Source: JBCDBY01 sp039182715 (GTDB lineage: Bacteria; Planctomycetota; PLA2). From it: a stretch of 21,765 nucleotides of DNA. The number at the start of each line of letters is the position of its first letter. Position 1 is the first letter of the stretch. Positions 1 to 6,832 of the stretch are shown piece by piece. The translations under genes were made by a program, and so were the position numbers. Below the pieces are notes generated by a model, which worked only from the letters and a program-made list of their open reading frames with translations, ran no database searches and was not told where the DNA came from. The stretch covers positions 1 to 21,765 of the forward strand of contig JBCDBY010000035.1 of the NCBI GenBank assembly GCA_039182715.1. The letters are read 5' to 3'.

Positions 1-1
1 C

Positions 2-1480
2 TTCCTCGTCGCCGGCCAGCTCGAGGAGCAGTTCTTCCCCCCCACCGACCGCGACGAGTTCGCGATCGAACTCCGCCTGCCGCCGCAGTCGTCGATCCTC
101 GAGACCGAGGCCGTGGCGCAGCGCGCGAGGGACCTGCTGCTGTCGCACCCGGAGATCAACCGCGTGCACTGGTTCGTCGGCTCGAGTGCGCCGAAGTTTT
201 TCTACAACATGCTCGAGGGCGAGGAGGACACGCCTTCGTTCGCCCAGGCGTACGTGCAGATGAACGGACAGACGGCGCCCGCCGCGCTGCTCAACGAACT
301 GCAGGACGAGCTCGACCGGCGGTTGCCGGAAGGGCAGTTCATCGTGCGCCAGCTCGAGCAGGGGCCGCCGTTCGCGGCGCCGGTCGAGCTTCGCATCTTC
401 GGTCCCGATCCCGAGGTGCTGTTCGGCCTCGGCGAGACCTTCCGCGCCGAGCTGGCAAAGATCGAAGGCGTGACGCACACCCGCGCCACGCTCGCCGACG
501 GCAACCCCAAGCTCATGTTCGCCACCGACCAGGTGGAGGTGAATCGCGCCGGCTTCGATCACCGCATGGTGGCGTCGCGGCTCGAGTCGAGCCTGGAGGG
601 CGCGCTCGGCGGATCGATGGTCGAGGGCACGGAGGAGCTGCCGGTACGCGTGCGCATCGCCAACGCGCAGCGCGGCGATCTCGACCGCATTACGTCGCTC
701 GAGCTGCTCTCGGTCGACGGCCAGAGCTGGGTGCCGCTGCGCGCGCTCGGTTCCATGCAGGTCGTGCCGGAGCTGGCCGACCTGCCGCGCCGCGACGGCG
801 AGCGGGTCAACACCGTGCAGGGCTATCTGCGCGCCGGTCTGCTGCCGAGCGTGATTCTCGGTCGCTACAAGGAGGTCGCCGAGTCGATGGCGCTGCCGAC
901 GGGCTACCACATCCAGTTCGGCGGCGAGGCGGCGGAGCGCGATCAGGCGGTCGCCAACCTGATGGCGTCGGTCGGCATCCTGCTCGTCATGATGATCGCG
1001 ACGCTGGTGCTCAGCTTCCAGTCGTTCCGCACCGCCGCACTGATCGGCTTCGTCGCGATGCTCTGCGTGGGTCTCGCGCTCGGCTCGATCTGGCTGTTCG
1101 GCTATCCGTTCGGGTTCATGGCGATCGTCGGCACGATGGGCCTCATCGGCGTGGCGATCAACGACTCGATCGTGGTGCTGGCGGCGCTGCGCGACGATCC
1201 GCAGGCGCGCGTCGGCGATCCCGACGCGGTGCGCCGCGTGGTCATCCGCTCGACCCGCCACATCGTGGCGACGACGCTGACGACGATTGCCGGCTTCATT
1301 CCGCTGCTCATGGACGGCGGCACGTTCTGGCCGCCGCTGGCGATCTCGATCGCGGGCGGCGTGAGCGGCGCGACCATCCTGGCGCTCTACTTCGTGCCGG
1401 CGGCGTGGATCTTCCTGCGCCGTCGACGCGCGCCGGCGCCGGCCGCCGAGCGCCAGTTGCCGCTGCCGGTCCCAGTGTAG
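2..1480 (+). CDS. RND-family efflux transporter, permease subunit (3' part; start lies outside the window)
   Basis: The frame is open from the window edge and ends at TAG 1478-1480, giving about 492 residues, roughly the second half of an AcrB/MexB-type pump of about 1,000 residues. The visible part begins after the mid-protein membrane helix with the second periplasmic domain (FFPPTDRDEF, a family hallmark). It continues through the porter/docking region and ends with a bundle of hydrophobic helices from about residue 320. The segment GFMAIVGTMGLIGVAIND is the conserved helix region before the loop holding several Arg residues. These pumps use the proton gradient to export drugs, metals or lipids across the inner membrane in a trimer with an adaptor and an outer-membrane channel. 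Neither partner is visible, presumably upstream. The short tail (APAPAAERQLPLPVPV) is Pro/Ala-rich. The substrate cannot be read from the sequence. The family call is firm. Confidence 0.93.
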   Translation, partial: FLVAGQLEEQFFPPTDRDEFAIELRLPPQSSILETEAVAQRARDLLLSHPEINRVHWFVGSSAPKFFYNMLEGEEDTPSFAQAYVQMNGQTAPAALLNELQDELDRRLPEGQFIVRQLEQGPPFAAPVELRIFGPDPEVLFGLGETFRAELAKIEGVTHTRATLADGNPKLMFATDQVEVNRAGFDHRMVASRLESSLEGALGGSMVEGTEELPVRVRIANAQRGDLDRITSLELLSVDGQSWVPLRALGSMQVVPELADLPRRDGERVNTVQGYLRAGLLPSVILGRYKEVAESMALPTGYHIQFGGEAAERDQAVANLMASVGILLVMMIATLVLSFQSFRTAALIGFVAMLCVGLALGSIWLFGYPFGFMAIVGTMGLIGVAINDSIVVLAALRDDPQARVGDPDAVRRVVIRSTRHIVATTLTTIAGFIPLLMDGGTFWPPLAISIAGGVSGATILALYFVPAAWIFLRRRRAPAPAAERQLPLPVPV

Positions 1481-1490
1481 GATCGCGTCG

Positions 1491-1769
1491 ATGGACATCC
1501 GGTTCTACGCCACCCTCCGGGAACTCGCCGGCGCGCGCGAGCTCTCCTTCGAGCTCCCGGAGGGCGCGACGGTGCAGATGCTCATCGACCAGGTGATCGA
1601 GCGCTTCCCCGCGATGCGCGAGGAGCTCTTCGACGAGAACGGCGAGCTCTTCGGCCACGTGCACGTCTTCATCAACGGGCAGGACGCACCTCATCTCGAA
1701 AAGGCGCTCGATACGCCGCTGAAGGAGACCGACAAGGTCGACCTCTTCCCCGCGGTAGGCGGCGGATGA
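1491..1769 (+). CDS. MoaD/ThiS-family sulfur carrier protein
   Basis: This 92-residue protein has the ubiquitin-like sulfur-carrier pattern: an N-terminal strand (MDIRFYATLRELAG), a central helix (VQMLIDQVIERFP), the FINGQD turn and a C-terminus ending in VGGG. The C-terminal Gly-Gly is what MoeB/ThiF-type enzymes adenylate and then convert to thiocarboxylate in this family. The length fits MoaD (about 80-90 residues). The start is ATG 10 bp after the pump stop; no clear Shine-Dalgarno site is seen. The stop overlaps the next start as ATGA (1766-1769), so the two genes should be translationally coupled. A tungsten oxidoreductase of the AOR family lies 2.3 kb away, and dedicated MoaD-like proteins often accompany AOR genes, so a role in tungstopterin dithiolene synthesis is the best inference. 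A generic molybdopterin role or a ThiS-like role cannot be excluded. Confidence 0.88.
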   Translation: MDIRFYATLRELAGARELSFELPEGATVQMLIDQVIERFPAMREELFDENGELFGHVHVFINGQDAPHLEKALDTPLKETDKVDLFPAVGGG

Positions 1770-2011
1770 TCGAGCGCGACGTGCGCGGCATCCCGCTCTG
1801 GCTCATCCGCGAGTACATGGAAGAGCTGGGCGGCGTGGTGCGCGACGAGCATCACGTCGAAGGCGACGGCTGGCGCGCCGAGCTGGAGCAGATCGAGGAC
1901 TTCCAGATCGGGAGCCTCAAGGTCGGGCAGGTGATGGTCCGCCTTTACGGCGACGACCTCGACGCGATCAACGCGCAGCTGGACGACAAGCTGATCCGGG
2001 CGGGCGGGTAG
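1766..2011 (+). CDS. Small conserved protein coupled to the MoaD-like carrier (DUF1952-like)
   Basis: This 81-residue acidic protein starts at the ATG inside the ATGA overlap with the MoaD-like gene and ends at TAG 2009-2011. It has no signal peptide, membrane segment or cysteine. The pattern RGIPLWLIREYMEELGG followed by IGSLKVGQVMVRLYGDD resembles, from memory, the C-terminal DUF1952 domain found fused to a MoaD domain in the Thermus thermophilus 'MoaD-related protein'. Here that two-domain arrangement would be split into two overlapping genes, which supports a stable complex or a shared step with the sulfur carrier. The exact role of that domain is not known. The gene is followed directly by the left repeat of the 2-4.3 kb unit. 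The call as a real gene is firm (overlap, start, codon use); the family assignment is moderate. Confidence 0.75.
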   Translation: MIERDVRGIPLWLIREYMEELGGVVRDEHHVEGDGWRAELEQIEDFQIGSLKVGQVMVRLYGDDLDAINAQLDDKLIRAGG

Positions 2012-2015
2012 GCCG

Positions 2016-2116
2016 ATTTGCCACGGAGGCACGGAGGGCTTCGAGACTTCCCCACCGAGTCTGCGTGACTGGAACCGATGAAGCTTGACCGGAAGGGAAC
2101 GGAAGGGGAACGCCCG
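2016..2116 (+). repeat. Left copy of a dispersed CACGGAG-type repeat
   Basis: GCCACGGAGGCACGGAG occurs at 2020-2036 and is followed by about 80 bp that align to 4145-4230 with scattered substitutions. Relative to the right copy it lacks one 8-9 bp CACGGAG iteration, and it has no inverted copy at its far end. Both copies have the same orientation and bound the two minus-strand genes at 2176-4073. The rest of the 2012-2175 gap shows no gene. Confidence 0.8.
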
Positions 2117-2175
2117 AGCGAATAGCCAGCACGGCGGCCGCGCTCATTGCGAAGCCCAACGGGACCAGCCCCCGC

Positions 2176-3777
2176 CTAATCCGCAGCGAGTTTTTCATGT
2201 GCGACGAGAGAGTCCTCGGCGACCTGAAGCCGGACTGTTTGCTCTCGATCCGGCGAGCCCGGAATGCGCATGAGGATCTCGTATCGTCCCGGCGATAGCC
2301 CGGGAATGGCGAACGATCCGTCCGCACCAAGAACGCACGAAGCCCAACGCATCGCGCCGAGGGCATACTTGCGCTTGCGGAGCGTCGCGCTGCATGTGTC
2401 GGGGTCGACGACCTGGAGATTGGACCAGAGCCCGATCAGAATCGCGCCGTCCTCGGAACCGGTCACGCGTCCCGTCCAGGTGCGCGGTCGGTGCAGTTCG
2501 ACCCGGTACGGTGTTTTCTTGGGCCTCGCCCGGCACAACGCGAAATCCGCACTTGCGTATCCGTTGGCGACGACCAAACCGCGGTACATCCGATCGGGTA
2601 GCAGCGCCACGCTAGCGACGCTTCCATCTTGGACGATCTCGCACTCCTGCGGGCCGAGGTTGTTGTCCGCGATGCCTTGAACCCCAACGGACTCGACACG
2701 GACCGGATCGCCCGACTCGACGTCATGGAAGCTGAACTCGAACCTTGTCCCCGGGTCGAGCTGGATTACTTGCGGCGAATCGGACTCGTCCTCCTTGACT
2801 CGATGTCGCGCCGGGGCGAACGAAGGATGAATCACGAGTAGCTCGTAGACCTTCGTGCTCGGAGAAGCGCTTCGGAGGCGGAACCTTCCGGCCTGATCCG
2901 TCCGCGCTTCCATCCGCCAACTCCCGGCTCCGATCGACACGCGTGCATCGGCAATCGGCCTTCCGCCCCCACGGTCCTGGACCGTGCCGGTGAAGACCTC
3001 ACTTTCCTTCATCACCACTTCGCCGCTCTCCACGGGGTCCCGGAGATCGAGTCGCCAGGAGGTCTTGCGGAATCCGGGAGCGACAAGTGACACGATCAGG
3101 GTCGATCCTGGAAGCGGACGAACGGGGTGCGCCACCACGATCTCACCCATGGCTTGCCCGGAGTCCAGCCGAGAGATCGTTGGTCCGGTGCGCATGGATA
3201 CGACGTAGCCCACATCCGCCACGGCTCCACCCGATGCATCGACCAGCCGCAATCGGGTCGCACGCGCCTCTTCAAGTTCCAGTCGCACTTCACGCCGTGT
3301 CGGAACCACACCGGCCACGACGCGGGGGATGAAACCCTTCGCGCGAACATGGAGTGTGAGCAACTCCGTGCGCTGCACCGCGATCTCGGCACGGCCGTCC
3401 GCATCGGAGATTCCCCGCCACATGGGACGTGAATCCCCCGGGATCTTCACCCGCAACGAACTCACGCTCCAGAGCAGGATCTCGGCCCCCGGCACGGGCG
3501 TATCGGATTGCGTCCGGAGGACAACGCGAAGAGTAGCCTTGGTGTCCGAGGTCGGCTTGGGCTTCCGCTTCTCGACCGGGTTTGCGTTGTGTTTTCCCGA
3601 ATCCGCCTCGTCCGTAGCCGCGGGCCCATCTGTCGAACCACGGCGCTCCGAAGTCCGATCCGTGCGCGAAGTACGCGAGGGACCGCCTTTCGTCGTGCTA
3701 CCACCGAGCCAGATCACCACCCCCACGAGCGCGATGACGACGAGGACGGACACAGTCCAGCGACGGCGGGAACTCAT
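2176..3777 (-). CDS. Membrane-anchored protein with carboxypeptidase-regulatory-like beta-sandwich repeats
   Basis: I chose ATG 3777 (533 residues): it follows GGAGGGGCG and overlaps the stop of the upstream gene as ATGA, whereas the frame could extend 15 codons further upstream. Residues 7-26 form one hydrophobic helix after an Arg-rich start, so the protein is probably anchored in the membrane with the rest outside the cytoplasm. Residues 27-80 are a low-complexity Ser/Thr/Arg/Lys linker. Several beta-sandwich units follow, with the carboxypeptidase-regulatory pattern of 'variable loop, TD.aGRF, strand': about 80-170 (SDADGRAEIAV), 262-345 (ARTDQAGRFRLRS) and near the C-terminus (GADGSFAIPGLSPGRYEIL). 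No catalytic motif is visible; such domains usually act as structural or adhesive modules. The gene lies between two related repeats and has somewhat lower GC than its neighbours, which suggests transfer. It is possibly a distant relative of the gene at 10949-12823. The specific role is unknown. Confidence 0.8.
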   Translation of the reverse strand: MSSRRRWTVSVLVVIALVGVVIWLGGSTTKGGPSRTSRTDRTSERRGSTDGPAATDEADSGKHNANPVEKRKPKPTSDTKATLRVVLRTQSDTPVPGAEILLWSVSSLRVKIPGDSRPMWRGISDADGRAEIAVQRTELLTLHVRAKGFIPRVVAGVVPTRREVRLELEEARATRLRLVDASGGAVADVGYVVSMRTGPTISRLDSGQAMGEIVVAHPVRPLPGSTLIVSLVAPGFRKTSWRLDLRDPVESGEVVMKESEVFTGTVQDRGGGRPIADARVSIGAGSWRMEARTDQAGRFRLRSASPSTKVYELLVIHPSFAPARHRVKEDESDSPQVIQLDPGTRFEFSFHDVESGDPVRVESVGVQGIADNNLGPQECEIVQDGSVASVALLPDRMYRGLVVANGYASADFALCRARPKKTPYRVELHRPRTWTGRVTGSEDGAILIGLWSNLQVVDPDTCSATLRKRKYALGAMRWASCVLGADGSFAIPGLSPGRYEILMRIPGSPDREQTVRLQVAEDSLVAHEKLAAD

Positions 3778-4073
3778 CGCCCCTCCGCCCGGCTCACCGG
3801 TATCCGCACGTCGTAACCCCACGCTTTCAGCTCGACGACTCCCAACCGGGGCGAATCGGGCCCCGGGCGAACGGTGATCTTTGCAGCCCCGGGCTCTTCA
3901 CTCCGGATCGATAGCTCGAAGTCCCGCGGGGCGTGGGTGATGTTGACATGCCCGTCCTCGGGAATCGGGCAAGAGATCAGGATCTCGGCCGAAGCGCCCG
4001 ATCCGCAGGTTATCACTTGGGTACGCAACGCACTGGCGCCGAAAGATCCAAAAAAGAGGCACCATTCGCTCAA
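3774..4073 (-). CDS. Hypothetical small protein coupled to the beta-sandwich protein
   Basis: This 99-residue frame starts at TTG 4073 (an in-frame TGA lies upstream and no ATG or GTG is available before residue 20) and ends in an ATGA overlap with the next gene, so the two form an operon. The N-terminus is hydrophobic (CLFFGSFGASALR), possibly a short signal or the remains of one, and contains an early Cys. The remainder is rich in beta strands, with two Cys (VITCGS and ISCPIPEDG) and a pattern ending VELKAWGYDVRIPV. I do not recognise a family. The strict coupling suggests that it works with, or is exported with, the larger protein. The right-hand repeat begins about 55 bp upstream of the start, so its promoter may lie in or next to the repeat. 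The start is uncertain because the Shine-Dalgarno match is weak. Confidence 0.6.
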   Translation of the reverse strand: MSEWCLFFGSFGASALRTQVITCGSGASAEILISCPIPEDGHVNITHAPRDFELSIRSEEPGAAKITVRPGPDSPRLGVVELKAWGYDVRIPVSRAEGR

Positions 4074-4127
4074 TACGATCCCGACTTCGAGCGGACTTCC
4101 CCGGTTCGCATGTCAGTAGGGCGATTC

Positions 4128-4275
4128 GCCACGGAGGCACGGAGACACGGAGGGCCTCAAGACCTCCCCACCAAGTCAGCGTGACCGGCAACGAGGGAGT
4201 TTGACCGCAAAGGAACTCAGGGAGGACGCCGGCCCACCGATGTCCCCCTTCATTCCCCCTCCGTGCCTCCGTGGC
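4128..4275. repeat. 148-bp element with perfect 17-bp terminal inverted repeats (right copy of the dispersed repeat)
   Basis: GCCACGGAGGCACGGAG lies at 4128-4144 and its exact reverse complement at 4259-4275. The left arm carries an extra CACGGAG iteration (to about 4152). The segment 4123-4230 aligns to 2016-2116, so the same family occurs twice in direct orientation. No open frame inside looks like a protein. The form is that of a small non-autonomous element or a dispersed intergenic repeat. CACGGAG/CACAGAG iterations of this type are, from memory, common between genes in many environmental genomes. It fills most of the 4074-4354 gap. Confidence 0.8.
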
Positions 4276-4291
4276 AACTTCCCGCCCAACC

Positions 4292-4328
4292 CAAAAGAGA
4301 AGGGCCGCGGAAGCCTTTCCGCAGCCCT
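4292..4328 (-). terminator. Rho-independent terminator of the AOR operon
   Basis: The bases at 4301-4328 fold into a 12-bp stem with one mismatch (AGGGC and GCGGAA arms) and a 4-nt loop. On the minus strand the stem is followed by a T-rich run (TTCTCTTTTGG). It begins 27 bp after the oxidoreductase stop and lies just beyond the inverted-repeat element. Confidence 0.8.
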
Positions 4329-4354
4329 TCGGTGTTTCAGAGTTCGTCGGCAGC

Positions 4355-6181
4355 CTAGGTGATGCCGAGCTCCTGCGCCTTCGCGTCCGGGACGACACCG
4401 TCCTCCCAGCCCCGCGCCGCGTAGTACTCCGCCAGCATCGGCTCCAGCTCGCACACGTGCCCCTTCGAGCCGCCCATCTGCGAGGGCTCGTCGGTGTAGC
4501 GCTTCGGGAGCGTGTCGCTCCCCTTCCCGAAGCCCGCCCTGTTGTTGAACATGCGCTCCAGGTTGTAGATGCGCTCGCCCGCCGCGAGTACGTCGTCGGC
4601 GGTGTAGTCGATGCCGGTCATCGCCTGGTACTGCTGGGCGTACTCGTCGGCGCCCATCGCGAACGCGCTGAACTTGCAGAGGTCCATGCTGTCGGAGAAC
4701 GCGTGCAGGTCCTGCATCAGCTTGACCAGCTCGCCCTTGCCCTCGTAGTCGAGCGGCTTGGTGCGCAGAGCGATGACGCCGGTCTCGGACGCCGGCGTAT
4801 ACGCGCGCAGGTGGCACGCGCCGCGGTTCGACGTCGCGTAGGCGACGCCCATGCCCTTGAGGCCACGCGGGTCGTACGCCGGCACGCCCTGGCCCTTGCA
4901 GTGCATGCCGATCGACTCGTCGCCGAGGTACTGCGACGCCGGCAGGATGCCGTCCGCCAGCACGCTCGCCTCTTCGTCGGCGCGCACGACGATCTTCTCG
5001 ATCATCGCGATCATGGCCCGGTAGTCGCCCCACGGCAGGCCGCCGAAGCCCTTGGCCTCCGCGTAGCCCTTCTCCGTCGCCTCCATGTAGAAGCCGAGCA
5101 CGTCGCCGATCTCGATCGCGTCGAGGCCGTAGCGGTTCGCCATGTCGATCATGTAGGAGACCGACTCGATGCTGTCGTTCTTGCAGTTCGCGCCGAGGCA
5201 CCAGGCGGGCTCGTACTCCACGCTCTCCATGCGCAGGCCGGCGAACTCGCCCTCGGTGATCTCGATCTCCTTCTTGCAGGCGACCGGACACGCATGGCAG
5301 GTCGGCTCCGCGACGAGGATGTTCTCGCGCACGTATTCGCCGCTGAGTTTCTCGGCGCCCTCGCCGAACGAGGTGACCTGGCTGTTGGCCGTCGGCAGCG
5401 CGCCCATCACGTTGGTGATGTTCATGAGCACGTTCGTGCCGTAGACCGAGAGCCCGCCCTTCTTCGGCGCGGTGATGTTCTTCGGGTCCATGATGGTCCC
5501 GAGCGCGCGCTGGTGCGCCGGCTTCCACTCCTCCTTGCGGGCGGGCTGCGGGAAGACCTTCTTCGCCTTCACCACGATCGCCTTGAGGTTCTTGGAGCCG
5601 CCCACGCAGCCGGTGCCGCCGCGACCCGCCGCGCGATCGTCCTCGTTCATCCAGGCGGCGTACTTGACGAGGTTCTCGCCCGCCTGCCCGATGGACATGA
5701 CCGTCAGGTCCTTCTCGCCGTAGCGGTCCTGATAGTGCTTGCGCGTCTCGTGCGTGTCCTTGCCCCAGATGTCGGAGGCATCGCGGATCTCGACCGTCTC
5801 CTCGGACACGTAGAGGTAGACCGGCTTGTCCGCCTTGCCGCGGATCACGAGCCCGTCGAAGCCGGCCCAGCGCAGGCGGGCGGCGGACCAGCCACCCTGG
5901 TGCGAGTCGGTCACGGTGCCGGTGAGCGGCGACTTGGTCACCACCGCGAGGCGGCCGCTCATGCTGGCGGCCGTCCCGGTCATGGGACCGTTCATGAAAC
6001 AGAGCAGGTTGTCGGGCGAGAGCGGATCGACCTCGGGTCCGTTCTCGTAGCAGTAGCGCACCCCCAACCCACGGGCGCCGATGTACTTGTGCGCCCATTC
6101 CTCGGGAATGGCCTTGTTCTCCACCGAGCGGGCGGAGAGGTCGACGTGGGCAATACGGTTGGCGAATCCGCCGATCGTCAT
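4355..6181 (-). CDS. Aldehyde:ferredoxin oxidoreductase (AOR) family tungsten enzyme
   Basis: This 608-residue protein is full length for the AOR family (about 600-620). AOR enzymes hold a tungsten bis-pyranopterin and one [4Fe-4S] cluster and oxidise aldehydes to acids with ferredoxin, or run the reverse reaction. The four cluster cysteines are recognisable: CHACPVAC (C295, C298, C302) and C502 in DSMDLCKF. Other family features are the N-terminal strand block with IGARGLG (34-40), AGENLVKYAAWMNEDDRAAGRGG (167-189, pterin region) and YDPRGLKGMG (436-445). The start ATG overlaps the stop of the small upstream membrane gene (ATGA), and a clear terminator follows. The MoaD-like gene at 1491 is the likely cofactor partner. 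The family has several subtypes (AOR, FOR, GAPOR, benzoyl-CoA-reductase-like BamB, WOR); the sequence alone does not fix the substrate. The family call is firm. Confidence 0.95.
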   Translation of the reverse strand: MTIGGFANRIAHVDLSARSVENKAIPEEWAHKYIGARGLGVRYCYENGPEVDPLSPDNLLCFMNGPMTGTAASMSGRLAVVTKSPLTGTVTDSHQGGWSAARLRWAGFDGLVIRGKADKPVYLYVSEETVEIRDASDIWGKDTHETRKHYQDRYGEKDLTVMSIGQAGENLVKYAAWMNEDDRAAGRGGTGCVGGSKNLKAIVVKAKKVFPQPARKEEWKPAHQRALGTIMDPKNITAPKKGGLSVYGTNVLMNITNVMGALPTANSQVTSFGEGAEKLSGEYVRENILVAEPTCHACPVACKKEIEITEGEFAGLRMESVEYEPAWCLGANCKNDSIESVSYMIDMANRYGLDAIEIGDVLGFYMEATEKGYAEAKGFGGLPWGDYRAMIAMIEKIVVRADEEASVLADGILPASQYLGDESIGMHCKGQGVPAYDPRGLKGMGVAYATSNRGACHLRAYTPASETGVIALRTKPLDYEGKGELVKLMQDLHAFSDSMDLCKFSAFAMGADEYAQQYQAMTGIDYTADDVLAAGERIYNLERMFNNRAGFGKGSDTLPKRYTDEPSQMGGSKGHVCELEPMLAEYYAARGWEDGVVPDAKAQELGIT

Positions 6182-6399
6182 ACGTCGTCTCCTTTCTCCC
6201 GCATCCTACGCGATTCCTCCTCCGCCTCCTGCCGGTACCCGTGCACGACGAGGATGATGAAGCCGACCACGCAGAGCGCGAGGAAGCCGAAGAAACCCTT
6301 GCCGGCCAGTATGAGGCGCGCGCCCACGAAGGAGGCGAGCAGCGCCGCGACCAGCCCGAAAACGATCAGGAAGCGGCGATAGGGGGAGCCGTCGGTCAT
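6178..6399 (-). CDS. Small two-helix membrane protein upstream of the AOR gene
   Basis: I chose ATG 6399, giving 73 residues; the frame continues upstream to 6447, but that would run into the divergent gene. Two hydrophobic helices (FLIVFGLVAALLASFVG and FFGFLALCVVGFIILVV) are joined by a short loop and followed by a highly charged C-terminal tail (YRQEAEEESRRMREKGDDV). Charge distribution suggests both ends in the cytoplasm. Its stop overlaps the oxidoreductase start as ATGA, so the genes are co-transcribed and probably translationally coupled. I recognise no family. A role in holding the otherwise cytoplasmic oxidoreductase at the membrane would fit the coupling and the charged tail, but this is inference only. 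No strong Shine-Dalgarno site precedes the chosen ATG, so the start is uncertain. Confidence 0.65.
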   Translation of the reverse strand: MTDGSPYRRFLIVFGLVAALLASFVGARLILAGKGFFGFLALCVVGFIILVVHGYRQEAEEESRRMREKGDDV

Positions 6400-6449
6400 G
6401 GACCGATTATTGCCCGTCCCCCGTGGATCGCTACGATAGGAACCCAATC

Positions 6450-6830
6450 GTGAGCGACCGCGTCCACAACACCCTCCTCGACCTCATCGCGCTCGGCATC
6501 GGGCTCACCGACCTCGTGATGCTGATCGAGACGTTCACCGGCGACGTGAGCGGCTTCTGGTTCGGGCTCTCCTTCGTGGTGGCCCTTTTCGTGCTGTTCA
6601 TTGCGCGGGGCTTCAAGAAGCGCAAGGGCGGTGCATTCCTCGCCGTCAGCGTCGCGTTGCTGATCGGCTGGATGGTGCAGCTGATTCGGGCCATCGCGCT
6701 GTTCGACGTCGGCGGCTGGGCGGCGGCGAGCGGAACGGTCTACTCGTTCCTGCTCATCAACCTGCTCATCGGCTACCTCGGCCGCTGGTCGATGGAACGT
6801 CGCTTCCGCCCGCACCTCGAGGCGCACTAG
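6450..6830 (+). CDS. Hypothetical multi-pass membrane protein
   Basis: A frame is open from GTG 6423; I prefer GTG 6450 (126 residues) because AGGA lies 8 bp upstream and the earlier start would place charged residues (DRYDRNP) before the first helix without a ribosome site. Four hydrophobic stretches are visible: LDLIALGIGLTDLVMLI, FWFGLSFVVALFVLFIA, AFLAVSVALLIGWMVQLI and VYSFLLINLLIGYLG. A basic loop (RGFKKRKGG) follows helix 2, consistent with cytoplasmic placement. There is no motif pointing to transport or catalysis, and I recognise no family. It diverges from the AOR operon across about 50 bp, and the next gene starts 2 bp after its stop, so those two probably form an operon. Confidence 0.65.
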   Translation: MSDRVHNTLLDLIALGIGLTDLVMLIETFTGDVSGFWFGLSFVVALFVLFIARGFKKRKGGAFLAVSVALLIGWMVQLIRAIALFDVGGWAAASGTVYSFLLINLLIGYLGRWSMERRFRPHLEAH

Positions 6831-6832
6831 CT

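Noticed and set aside
2016..4275. Insertion sequence or composite transposon
   Set aside because: No transposase or integrase is encoded, and the two outer copies are short and of unequal length; described as a repeat-bounded unit only.
4176..6382. Two very long open frames overlapping the AOR gene: one of 640 codons in another minus-strand frame and one of 703 codons on the plus strand
   Set aside because: The AOR frame has complete family motifs. The others are Arg/Ala/Val- and His-rich translations expected from a GC-rich gene read in other frames, with no recognisable domain.
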